This document shows, one piece after another, positions 7,405 through 16,023 of a stretch of 33,608 nucleotides of DNA (positions are counted from its first letter, which is position 1; each line of letters opens with the position of its first letter). The stretch lies in NCBI GenBank assembly GCA_023386955.1, contig JAEWIS010000045.1, forward strand, positions 1 through 33,608, given 5' to 3'. The stretch comes from Bacillota bacterium. Its GTDB lineage: Bacteria > Bacillota > Bacilli > Paenibacillales > NBRC-103111. Both the position numbers and the translations under genes were made by a program. A model generated the notes under the pieces. The model was not told where the DNA came from, ran no database searches, and saw only the letters and a program-made list of their open reading frames with translations.

Positions 7405-8982
7405 CTACTCGTCGTTCAAAGGCAAATATTCGAAATAGTCGAAGTCGGCATAATTGCTACTGCCGATTCCATGGGAGGTAGCATACAGGCCCATCACGGA
7501 GCCCGTAAAGCCTCCTGCCACATCGGAGCTGAGGAGGGTGCCGTCTGCGTCTTCCACCAGCGGCTGCCACTCCTCGGACTGGGTGGCGTAATAGAAGCTG
7601 TAGCTTTGGCCAACCGCCTCCACCTTCAGGTAGATCCGGCTGTCCGGCTCCGGGAGCGGCCCTGCAGCCAGCACCTCGTCGGTACCTGCCGTTCTGCGGA
7701 TCAGGCGAACCGACTTACTACCACCGGCCAGCGCCACTTCCATCCGGTACTGGTACTCCGTATTCTGCAGCAGCACCACACCTGCGGCCTCCTGCTCGGT
7801 TTTCGGCTGGAACTCTAATGCAGTCCGTGCGGCGAAGCTCATATGCTCTTGGCGCCGTCCGACAAAGGCCGGATTGGCCTCCTGCATCAATGTCTCCGGC
7901 TTCAGCCGCAGGCGCAGATAGCCGGGACGTTCCTCCAAGGACCAGAAATCCCCCCGCGGCGTACGAATGAACATCCAGGTGCAGGCGAGACGGCTGCGGT
8001 CAAAATGATCACAGGCCGGAAGCGGCGAGAACCGCTGCTGTGGAAGATTGGGACGCTCCATCTCTATCTCCACCATACCTTTACCGGCATTGACCACCGG
8101 CCAGCCGTCCTCCCATTCCACCGGTACCAGGAAAGATTCCCGGCCCAGGTTGCGGTAGTAGCCGCCATAAGGCCGGGAGCCCAGGCAGACCATCCACCAG
8201 TCGCCGTTCTGGGTTTCTATTAGATCACCATGTCCCACGTTGGAAATGGGGTAGCGTTTGCCCAGATGGCGGTGGGTCAGAATGGGGTTCGACTTGCAGC
8301 CCTCGTAAGGACCAGTCAGGCTTTGGCTGCGGGCAACCGTTATGGAATGGGTGTGCCCGGTGCCTCCTTCGGCAATCAGGAGAATGTACCAGCCGTCCAC
8401 CTTGTACAAGTGGGGGCCCTCCTGGGCATGGATAAATTTCAACGCACCGTCCCAAAGGCTGTACTTCTCGCCCACCAGCTTGCCTTGGGCCAGGTCCAGC
8501 TCCTGCAGATAAATCTCCATATGCTTGGGGTACTGCTGTCCGCCGGGAGGCTGGCGGTTGGCCATAATGTAGGCCTTGCCGTCATCGTCGAAGAACAGGG
8601 AGGAATCGATGCCGGGCGCCTCCGGCAGCCAAACGGGATCGGACCAGGGACCACTGGGGTCCTCTGCCGTCACGTAGAAGTTCCGTCTGGCTCCGGTGAC
8701 ACTCTCCACGAAGGTAGTAATCATGTAGAAGATGCCTTCATGGTACCGGATGGTCGCGGCATAAATTCCCTTGGAGCAAGGAGTGCCGTCCAGATCCAGC
8801 TGGGACGGCCGGTCCAGCACATGGCCGATCTGGCGCCAATGCACCAGGTCCTTGCTGTGGAAGATCGGCACACCCGGGAAATATTCGAAGGTGGAAACCA
8901 CCAGATAATAATCATCGCCTACCCGGCAGACGGACGGGTCCGGATTAAAGCCGGGAATAATCGGGTTACGAAATGTCGCCAT
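7405..8982 (-). CDS. GH43 beta-xylosidase (subfamily 11-like)
   Basis: The 525-residue product has the five-bladed GH43 catalytic domain (about 1-320) followed by a C-terminal beta-sandwich of the beta-xylosidase type (about 330-520). Catalytic residues are visible: base Asp in NPIIPGFNPDPSV, pKa-tuning Asp in GIDSSLFFDDDGKAY, and acid Glu in QEGPHLYK. The family removes xylose from the non-reducing ends of xylo-oligosaccharides; some members also have arabinofuranosidase activity. No signal peptide is present, so it acts on imported oligosaccharides. AAAGGAG precedes the ATG. It is the second gene of a two-gene operon, 25 bases after the other GH43 gene, and should share the XylR-like control upstream. 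Confidence 0.93.
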   Translation of the reverse strand: MATFRNPIIPGFNPDPSVCRVGDDYYLVVSTFEYFPGVPIFHSKDLVHWRQIGHVLDRPSQLDLDGTPCSKGIYAATIRYHEGIFYMITTFVESVTGARRNFYVTAEDPSGPWSDPVWLPEAPGIDSSLFFDDDGKAYIMANRQPPGGQQYPKHMEIYLQELDLAQGKLVGEKYSLWDGALKFIHAQEGPHLYKVDGWYILLIAEGGTGHTHSITVARSQSLTGPYEGCKSNPILTHRHLGKRYPISNVGHGDLIETQNGDWWMVCLGSRPYGGYYRNLGRESFLVPVEWEDGWPVVNAGKGMVEIEMERPNLPQQRFSPLPACDHFDRSRLACTWMFIRTPRGDFWSLEERPGYLRLRLKPETLMQEANPAFVGRRQEHMSFAARTALEFQPKTEQEAAGVVLLQNTEYQYRMEVALAGGSKSVRLIRRTAGTDEVLAAGPLPEPDSRIYLKVEAVGQSYSFYYATQSEEWQPLVEDADGTLLSSDVAGGFTGSVMGLYATSHGIGSSNYADFDYFEYLPLNDE

Positions 8983-9007
8983 AGGGTTTATACGCTCCTT
9001 TATCCGC

Positions 9008-10591
9008 TTACGCCTTCAAGAGATCGAAGCGGAGCCAATCCACATCGGCATAACCGCTCTCGGTACCGGCGGTTGGTTTCAAAGCGAACAGTCCTACCTT
9101 GGCTCCAACCCAGCCTCCGGGTACAGCCGTAAAGGCTTCGCCAAACGGGATATAGGTTTCATTGTCCTGGCTGTAAGAGAAGGTGAAGACCGCTTCCAGT
9201 CTGCATTCCGTCCGGAGATACACGGTTTTTGTGCCGCTTGGCAGGTCAATCACCGCTTTTCGGCTTTCGGCAGGAGCTGTTTCCTTGTCCTTGTTGCCGA
9301 AGCTGTCCACATAAACAAGCTTGAGGCCGTTATCTGCCGCTTCCACAGCCACATAGGCATAGTCATGTCCAAAGGCAGTCAGTCCCGCCGATTCGCCTTG
9401 AGCCAGATTCAGCTCCAGCTTAGCGGTAGCCGCAAACTCAGGTGCCGGAAGCTTCTGGCAGAGAACATGGGGAGCATGATAAAGAATGCTGCCTCCTTCG
9501 GGAAGCGCCTGGGTGTACAGCCGCAGATGTCCCGGATTGGCTTCGAGGGAGTACCACTCTTCCTTGCGGTTGCTTTGCCATTGCCACTGCAGGCCCAGCA
9601 TGGCTGCGTTGAAGTCATCGCTGGTTTCCGGAACTGCAGCGGGATATTCCTTGCCTACATTGGGCTTCTTGCACACCAGCACCGGCTCGCCGATACCGTC
9701 TTTGTTCTGGTTCACACCCATAACCGGCCAATCATTCTCCCAGCCCATAGGCTGAAGGTGGACGATCCGGCCATATGCCTCTCTGTCCTGGAAGTGGACA
9801 AACCAGCTTTCACCGGAATCCAGATCCACGTAGCCGCCTTGGTGGGGCCCGTTCACCGGAGTTTCTCCTTGATGCAGCACAATTTTGTCCTCATAGGGGC
9901 CGTAAACGGACTTGGAGCGCAGAATGGTCTGCCAGCCTGTCGGTACGCCGCCTGCCGGAGCGAAGATATAGTAGTAGCCGTTACGCTTGTACATCTTGGG
10001 GCCTTCCATGGTCGGATGTTCTATTTCCCCGTCAAAAATCACTTCGCCGTCGTCCAGCAGAGCAGTGCCGTCCGGCTTCATTCCACACATCTTCAGCCGA
10101 TGCTTGATGCCGCAGCGGCTTCTGGCGAAGGCATGGACCAGGTAGGCTTTTCCGTCATCATCCCAGAACGGGCACGGGTCGATCCAGCCCTTGACCTCTT
10201 TGACCATATGAAGAGGTGTCCAGGGTCCTGCCGGATTCTCGGCGGTGGTCATATAGATGCCTTCGTCAGGGGCGCTGAAGTAAATCCAGAACTTGCCGTC
10301 ATGGTAACGGATGGCAGGTGCCCATACACCGTCGCCATGACGTACACAGCCGTCATAACCGCCAGGCATACGGTCCACCGCATGTCCGATAATGGTCCAG
10401 TTGACCAGATCCTTGGAATGAAGAATCGGCAGCCCCGGCGAGCTGACGAAGCTGGAAGCCGTCATATAGAAATCGTCGCCTACGCGTACAATGTCCGGAT
10501 CGGAATAATCCGCATACAAAATCGGATTCTGGAAACGTCCGTCTCCCAAATCCGCCTGCCATACAGGGGTAAAGCTTTGCTCAGTTGTCAT
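9008..10591 (-). CDS. GH43 glycosidase (xylosidase / arabinofuranosidase, subfamily 12-like)
   Basis: A 527-residue cytoplasmic enzyme with a GH43 propeller (about 20-330) and a C-terminal beta-sandwich. Catalytic positions: base Asp in YSDPDIVRV, middle Asp in WIDPCPFWDDDGKAY, acid Glu in TMEGPKMYK. This domain pattern is seen in enzymes that act on xylo- or arabino-oligosaccharides; which of these it prefers cannot be told from sequence. The start at 10591 (MTTEQSF) is preferred: AAAGGAG lies 11 bases upstream, and it overlaps the alternative in-frame GTG at 10612. It is the first gene of the operon and is paired with a second, different GH43 enzyme, so the two probably remove different side-chain or backbone residues. 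Confidence 0.9.
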   Translation of the reverse strand: MTTEQSFTPVWQADLGDGRFQNPILYADYSDPDIVRVGDDFYMTASSFVSSPGLPILHSKDLVNWTIIGHAVDRMPGGYDGCVRHGDGVWAPAIRYHDGKFWIYFSAPDEGIYMTTAENPAGPWTPLHMVKEVKGWIDPCPFWDDDGKAYLVHAFARSRCGIKHRLKMCGMKPDGTALLDDGEVIFDGEIEHPTMEGPKMYKRNGYYYIFAPAGGVPTGWQTILRSKSVYGPYEDKIVLHQGETPVNGPHQGGYVDLDSGESWFVHFQDREAYGRIVHLQPMGWENDWPVMGVNQNKDGIGEPVLVCKKPNVGKEYPAAVPETSDDFNAAMLGLQWQWQSNRKEEWYSLEANPGHLRLYTQALPEGGSILYHAPHVLCQKLPAPEFAATAKLELNLAQGESAGLTAFGHDYAYVAVEAADNGLKLVYVDSFGNKDKETAPAESRKAVIDLPSGTKTVYLRTECRLEAVFTFSYSQDNETYIPFGEAFTAVPGGWVGAKVGLFALKPTAGTESGYADVDWLRFDLLKA

Positions 10592-10702
10592 CTGTGGTTG
10601 TGCTCCTTTCACAAAAGAACGCCTTGTAATGGGTGTCTGATCTCAATAGTTTAACATACATGCATAAAAAATCTTTGAATTCAGTTGATTACTTTCTCAT
10701 TT

Positions 10703-10732
10703 ATTATACATATTTGTTTGTTCATTAAACAA
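10703..10732 (-). promoter_or_regulatory. Sigma-A promoter of the GH43 operon
   Basis: On the minus strand a perfect -10 TATAAT (10703-10708) lies 18 bases from a -35 TTGTTT (10727-10732). The leader to the first GH43 start is about 105 bases. The -35 and spacer are covered by a palindrome, listed separately. I see nothing else definite in the rest of the 10592-10957 gap, which is AT-rich and also upstream of the SLH gene. Confidence 0.65.
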
Positions 10733-10734
10733 AT
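10712..10734. promoter_or_regulatory. XylR-like operator palindrome in the GH43 promoter
   Basis: ATTTGTTT and its exact reverse complement AAACAAAT are separated by 7 bases. The half-site matches the GTTTGTTT-type arms of Firmicute XylR (ROK repressor) operators known from Bacillus xylose operons. It lies over the -35 and spacer of the GH43 promoter, where a bound repressor would block RNA polymerase. No xylR gene is in the window, so the assignment is by half-site and context. Confidence 0.6.
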
Positions 10735-10957
10735 TAACTTCGCAACTTTTTGTGGCGCTGCAGTTTTGGCAAGGACCACCTTTTTTTCTGGATTATTATC
10801 CATTATACACCTGATGTCCCTTCTTAGTTTAGACCTTTCCCGCCGGAAAAACCGGAAATTTCACTTTATTCCCCAATAAATTTCCTTTTCCATTTTCCTC
10901 TTATCTCATATACTAATTATGGATTGAACTAAAAAATTTGAGAGAGCAGGTATATCC

Positions 10958-13900
10958 ATGTCATTTGTCAAACACCGATGGAGATCCAGGTGGACGGCGC
11001 TGCTGGTGGCCGGCGCGCTGCTGACCTCTATCCTTTCTCCGGCTTTGCCCGCAGTCCAAGCAGAGGAAGCCGCTTCAACGGCCAGAACTGCCCAGTATTC
11101 GGATTTAGCCTCCAGCTATGCGGCCAAGGAAATTGCCGCTCTGACGGCCTCGGGTATTCTCGACGGCTTCGATGACGGCACCTTCCGTCCGGCTGAACCG
11201 GTCACCCGGGCCCAATTCGCCAAGGTCATCGCCAGCATCCTGAAGCTGAAGGCAGAGCCGGAAATTGCCGCCCGCTTCCGCGATGTCCCGGCCAATGCCT
11301 GGTATGCCGGTTATACGGGGGCGCTTGTGAAGGAAGGGATTACCGACGGCGTAAGCGAAAGCGAGTTTGCCCCGGACCAGCTGGTGACTCGGGAAGAACT
11401 GGCCACCTTCTTCATGCGTGCGCTCAAGCTCAGCAAGTCAGCCCAGTCCCTGCCTTTGGACTCCTCCACATTTGCCGATTTCAACGACATTTCCCCCTGG
11501 GCCCAGCACTACGTCTCCTTTGCCTACAAGATCGGGCTCCTCCAGGGCTCCCAGGATGCAAACAACAGCCTCGTATACCGCCCCAAGGCGCAAGCCGACA
11601 GGCAGGCACTGGCCAGATTGGCATATGAGCTTCTGGAGAACAAAGATACATATCTGAACAAAGCGGCTGGCCTCACCACTCCGGCCGCTTCCGTCAGCCC
11701 CACTCCTTCCCCGTCCCCGTCCACCGGTTTTATGGGTGGGGGCGGCGGATTTGGCGGCGGGGGTGGAACCATCCCTTCACCAACGCCTACTGCAACTCCT
11801 ACTGCAACTCCTACTGCAACTCCTACTGTAACGCCTACCGCAACACCTACTGTAACACCTACCGCAACGCCTACTGCAACGCCTACTGCAACGCCTACCG
11901 CAACGCCTACCGCAACGCCTACCGCAACGCTCACTCCTGCTCCGGCAGATGGCAGTACGCTGAACGACCTGCCCGCCGGCTCCTTCACAGGGAGCTTTAC
12001 GGTTGCGGCAGGTTCAACTACATTCGGACCTGAAACGGGAACAGCGGTTATTTCTGGTACACTGACAGTGAATCCGGGACAATCCGGCCAAGTAACATTG
12101 CGTAACATACAAGCAGCTAACCTGAAAGTACTCTCCGGTTCAGATCACTCCATCATTCTCCAAGGTGTGAATATATCCGGCACTTTGACCGTCAATACTG
12201 GTGACCAGGATACGCCAGTGCGTATTCTCTCCCAAGCAGGCACCTCCATTGCCCAAACCTTACTGGAATCGGGGGCTATCTTGGAAATACCTGCCGGTTC
12301 AGCCGGTGATGTAACCATAGGGAATTCTGCCAGCGGAAAAACAATTGAGCTTCGCGGCAGCATCAACGGAACTGTCCGCAGCCTGGCACCCGGCGCGCAT
12401 ATTCTCGTACGGGACGGCGCCTCTATACATAGTCTGATCATGGAAGCCAATGGCCGCGTTCAAGCCGATGGAAATGTCAGCGGTTACGGCATTCTAAATT
12501 CCAATGTACAGGTGGATCTGAGTGGTGCCCAAGTAGCTGTACTTAAGGAAAATACAGAATCGGCGGCAACGGCATCGATCCAGGCATTGGGATACGCCTC
12601 CAACCTTACTCTTGAGCATATAAAGAAGGTTTTGGAAGCCCGGAGCCAATATAATGCACTGAAGGCATTGGGCTTAGCCGATGGATTCCCAGGCCCACTG
12701 AAGCAACAGCTGGAAGCCGCCCAAGCCCAAATAAGGACCCTCGCCAAAGCTCAGGCGGAGAAGATGCTGGGTGAGTTGCCTGCATATGAGAATTTCAACT
12801 GGTCGGACAGAGCCAATTTAGAACCTCAGCTGATTGCTGTCCAGCAGACTGTTGATATTGCCGTATCATGGGGAAATGTAGACTGGGAATTGACCGGCTA
12901 TCAAAACTGGCGCTTTTTGAAGGATCTTTTCTCCTTCAGATACCTCTCCTTAAACATCCAAATGATAGAGGGGAACATAGCCGTAGCAGGAACCTCCGTT
13001 CCCCGGGCATTGGTTTCCTTGGACAAAATCGTCGAGTCCCCGGAAATCAAGGTGGTCCATCTGGGAGAGACATTAACTGATGACAACGGAAATTTCTTGT
13101 ATATGGATGATTCTCATTTCCCTCTTAAGGGTGGGGAGAAAATTAGCTTAACCGTCAGTAATCCGGAGACAGGCTATTCCACTCAAACAATTTACATGGT
13201 CTCAGCTTCTTCATCTAAAACCGAATCGCCTCCTGTCATAAAGACTTACTATGAAGGTGATCCGCTGGAAATAGACTACGGTTTAAATTTTGCCGATTAT
13301 CAGTATTTGTTGATTTTAAATCAAAATAAACAAGTGCTTTATAGCGGAGTTGCAGTAGCTCATAACAAGCTTTCTCTTTATTTCGATGGGCCGGTAAAGC
13401 CTGTTCCTGGCGAAACACTAACTGTTTATGCACAAAGCCAATATTATTCCAGAGCGATCAGTGATCCGGTACGAGTCAAAGTGTTAGCCAATTCAGGAAA
13501 TTCCCAACAACCAGTTCTATCTGAGGTTTATGATGGGGACTTCATGATTACCCTGCCCGCTACCGAAGGCACTAATGTTACGGTGGAACGCAGTGGCCAA
13601 ATCCTTAGACCTATTGGGAATTACAATGGTATAGTGTTAGTGCAGCTAACACAAGAACCACTGAAGCAAGGGGAAGAAATTACTGTCATTTCTAAAGAAC
13701 CCGGCAGAAACCCCAGTATCCCGGTTACGAAGCAAGTGCTGCCTACTGTCGGCCAATCTATACAACCTGCTGCAACCCTGACAGAAGGGGAGGGCATGGT
13801 TACCATTTTCGGCAAATTTCCCAGCGATTCGTCGCTTCTGATCCGATGGGGCGACAGCAGCACCTCTCCGGCTATGGTTTTCCCATTAGGATCGTCACCA

Positions 13901-15502
13901 GACGGCACCTATAATTTTCACATGAATTTCTCTACAGATTACATGTATGATAAATCGGTCTACCTGTTTCTTAAGAGCCCTGGTAAAGGAATTAGCACTG
14001 CCCAGAAGCTTTCTTTTACCCCAAAAACAAAATTGCTTTCCTCCGGGGGTACCCTCTTTACAGACAGTGTAAATCTGAAGGTTACTGCTGAGCCTGAGTC
14101 TCTTGTATCTCTAAAGAAACAGGACGGGACCATCGTTTACGAAAAGCGAGGAACTGCAGACAGTAAAGTGATCCTTCTGGACAGTATGCATTTGAAGCAA
14201 ACTCTGCGGGACGGTGAAGCTGTTCAACTTACAGCTACCGCTCCAGGCAAAAAACCGAGCAAACCGGAAACCCTCTATGTTGCATCCAATCAACAAAAAA
14301 CTGCAATTCCTGTAGTGGCCGGTACTCTCGTGCGTGGAATGGAAAAGCCGGTACTCTCCATTCTTTCGCAAGCCTATAAATTTGAAGCATTTATTGAAAC
14401 GCCTGAAGGAGTGGAAGTCAGCGTAGATGAATTGTCTCCAAGGGCAGAATTCGGCCTGGACAAACAATTCACTCTGGACCCGCAGCTGATAAAGGGCGCA
14501 ACCAAGCTGCTGGTTTCCATTAAGGAGCATGGCAAGGAGAAAAGTGACCCTGTCGAGGTCCCCATTTATGATGCACCCAAAGGTACTTTTTTGCAGACTG
14601 TTACCCAAAACGTCTATCAAAGCACCAATGCTTCAGAATTCATAAATGGCTATGCGGACCCGTTTTCAACTGTTATTGTGCAGACTGCCGATGGACAAAC
14701 CATCGCACAGGGAGAGGCCACTATACTGGGCAGCTTCCACTTGAATGTGCCTTATAGTAATCTTGTGCCGGATACCCTGCTTCATTTGACGGCAAAAGCA
14801 CCCGGTTTACCTGACAGCAATACTGTTACCCTCGCTGTATATGCGGCCCAAGGTGAAACCTCGAAGCCTATTGCTGCGGATTTTGTGGAAAGCGGGGGAA
14901 CCATGATCAAGCTGGATTTGGAGGCCCCTGCCGGTTCTTTTGTTACCATCTACAATCACGACGGGACATTGCTCGACAGCGGATATTGGAAGGGTGCAGC
15001 CGGCAGCGGCAGGGTAAAAAGCACCATCTATTTTGATGTCGGGCAATTGGATCAAACCTTGAGAATCACTGCACAATTACCCGGTTGCAATGTAAGTGAA
15101 AATACCTGGGTGCATGTCCGAACTAGTGAGATGCCCGAAAACATGTTTTTTCCTGCGATTACGAAGACGCAATATGATTATCCTTCGGGCATGACAAAAA
15201 TCTCAGGATATACGCAAGAACCCTTTACCCTTATCCGAGGGGGCGTTGTCAAAACAAATTCCGATGCCAACGGCAATTTCGAACTTTACGTGCGCACAAT
15301 CCCGTTGATTGTAAAATCGATTGAATTCCAAGCGCCCGGCAAAAAGTCCGTCACCTATCCTATTTATATGATGCCGGAAACCCCCTATATGTATGAGCAA
15401 AATGATAGTGGCAGTAATGTTGGTGGCGGCGGTGGCAGCAGTATTGGGATAGGTCCAAGCCCTGTCAGTCCCGGCGGGGGTTCAGAAGTAACCAATCCAT
15501 AA
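10958..15502 (+). CDS. Large SLH-domain surface protein with Thr-Pro linker and Ig-like repeats
   Basis: A 1514-residue secreted protein. A signal peptide covers about residues 1-36 (twin Arg-rich start, hydrophobic core, cut near AVQAEE). Three SLH domains follow (about 42-88, 105-150, 165-220), each with the LDGFDDGTFRPAEPVTRAQF-type core; they bind pyruvylated secondary wall polymer and anchor the protein. Next come a Gly-rich segment, a (TPT[A/V])12 linker, a beta-helix-like region (about 335-520), a helical stretch, and a series of beta-sandwich repeats to about residue 1475. It ends in a Gly/Ser/Pro tail. No catalytic motif is seen. It is divergent from the GH43 operon. A structural or adhesive surface role is likely; the exact ligand is unknown. 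The ribosome binding site is weak (GCAGGT). Confidence 0.88.
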   Translation: MSFVKHRWRSRWTALLVAGALLTSILSPALPAVQAEEAASTARTAQYSDLASSYAAKEIAALTASGILDGFDDGTFRPAEPVTRAQFAKVIASILKLKAEPEIAARFRDVPANAWYAGYTGALVKEGITDGVSESEFAPDQLVTREELATFFMRALKLSKSAQSLPLDSSTFADFNDISPWAQHYVSFAYKIGLLQGSQDANNSLVYRPKAQADRQALARLAYELLENKDTYLNKAAGLTTPAASVSPTPSPSPSTGFMGGGGGFGGGGGTIPSPTPTATPTATPTATPTVTPTATPTVTPTATPTATPTATPTATPTATPTATLTPAPADGSTLNDLPAGSFTGSFTVAAGSTTFGPETGTAVISGTLTVNPGQSGQVTLRNIQAANLKVLSGSDHSIILQGVNISGTLTVNTGDQDTPVRILSQAGTSIAQTLLESGAILEIPAGSAGDVTIGNSASGKTIELRGSINGTVRSLAPGAHILVRDGASIHSLIMEANGRVQADGNVSGYGILNSNVQVDLSGAQVAVLKENTESAATASIQALGYASNLTLEHIKKVLEARSQYNALKALGLADGFPGPLKQQLEAAQAQIRTLAKAQAEKMLGELPAYENFNWSDRANLEPQLIAVQQTVDIAVSWGNVDWELTGYQNWRFLKDLFSFRYLSLNIQMIEGNIAVAGTSVPRALVSLDKIVESPEIKVVHLGETLTDDNGNFLYMDDSHFPLKGGEKISLTVSNPETGYSTQTIYMVSASSSKTESPPVIKTYYEGDPLEIDYGLNFADYQYLLILNQNKQVLYSGVAVAHNKLSLYFDGPVKPVPGETLTVYAQSQYYSRAISDPVRVKVLANSGNSQQPVLSEVYDGDFMITLPATEGTNVTVERSGQILRPIGNYNGIVLVQLTQEPLKQGEEITVISKEPGRNPSIPVTKQVLPTVGQSIQPAATLTEGEGMVTIFGKFPSDSSLLIRWGDSSTSPAMVFPLGSSPDGTYNFHMNFSTDYMYDKSVYLFLKSPGKGISTAQKLSFTPKTKLLSSGGTLFTDSVNLKVTAEPESLVSLKKQDGTIVYEKRGTADSKVILLDSMHLKQTLRDGEAVQLTATAPGKKPSKPETLYVASNQQKTAIPVVAGTLVRGMEKPVLSILSQAYKFEAFIETPEGVEVSVDELSPRAEFGLDKQFTLDPQLIKGATKLLVSIKEHGKEKSDPVEVPIYDAPKGTFLQTVTQNVYQSTNASEFINGYADPFSTVIVQTADGQTIAQGEATILGSFHLNVPYSNLVPDTLLHLTAKAPGLPDSNTVTLAVYAAQGETSKPIAADFVESGGTMIKLDLEAPAGSFVTIYNHDGTLLDSGYWKGAAGSGRVKSTIYFDVGQLDQTLRITAQLPGCNVSENTWVHVRTSEMPENMFFPAITKTQYDYPSGMTKISGYTQEPFTLIRGGVVKTNSDANGNFELYVRTIPLIVKSIEFQAPGKKSVTYPIYMMPETPYMYEQNDSGSNVGGGGGSSIGIGPSPVSPGGGSEVTNP
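11783..11926 (+). repeat. In-frame 12-bp tandem repeat coding (TPT[A/V])12
   Basis: Twelve consecutive units of ACNCCTACNGNA encode Thr-Pro-Thr-Ala or Thr-Pro-Thr-Val. Wobble and Ala/Val changes are scattered over the array, so the units are not identical. Unit loss or gain would keep the frame. It forms a stiff Thr/Pro linker between the wall-anchoring SLH part and the exposed part of the surface protein. Confidence 0.95.
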
Positions 15503-15565
15503 CTTTTGTTACTAGAAACAACACAGAGTTCTTTTAAAATAAATAGTGAGTACCAGCTAAACTTT

Positions 15566-15607
15566 ACCGCTTGTTGCCTGCCATCCGCAGCTGACAAGCG
15601 GTTTTTT
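15566..15607 (+). terminator. Terminator of the SLH surface protein gene
   Basis: ACCGCTTGT and ACAAGCGGT form a perfect 9-bp stem followed by TTTTTT, about 63 bases after the stop codon. Confidence 0.85.
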
Positions 15608-15712
15608 ATTATATGGACGGAATTACAAGCTGGATAAAGGTTCTTCGGGTGGATTATAGGCCTTATCCCAAGTAGAACCGGCCAGATGGCTTTTATTCTG
15701 TCTCCTAGCCTC

Positions 15713-15896
15713 TAGCGGAACTCAGCGACGCTTAGAAGCGGAAAAAAGCGGTTTTCAAAAAATAAAGGAACTGAGAGACTCTTAGCGGGGGCAAGTTGCT
15801 GATATTACTTGCTCCAGCAGCGCTAAGAGTCTTTTAGTTCCGTTACAATTTAAAAACCCGGAATATTCGTGTTTAAGAGCTTCTCAGTTCCGTAAG
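15713..15896. repeat. Intergenic repeat cluster 2 (four ~24-bp units, two forward and two reverse)
   Basis: Units lie at 15713-15736 and 15764-15787 (forward) and at 15821-15844 and 15873-15896 (reverse). In one orientation the consensus is about TAACGGAACTGAGAGAC followed by TCTTAGC. All four keep GGAACT and C[GT]CTTA or CTCTTA. Units two and three can fold back: AGACTCTTAGCG (15776-15787) pairs perfectly with 15821-15832, and GGGCAAG pairs with CTTGCTC nearer the loop. The cluster sits between convergent genes. No gene is supported in 15503-16023. Confidence 0.75.
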
Positions 15897-16023
15897 CGCG
15901 GCGCCTACGTTTTATCCCATAGCGTTTGATCCAGTAGAGCGCTAAAGCTATGCAAACCTACAGCCACACGAAGCGTCATGTTCCCGCTAGCGCCTACTGC
16001 GGACCTTCCTTGTACGCGGAAGG

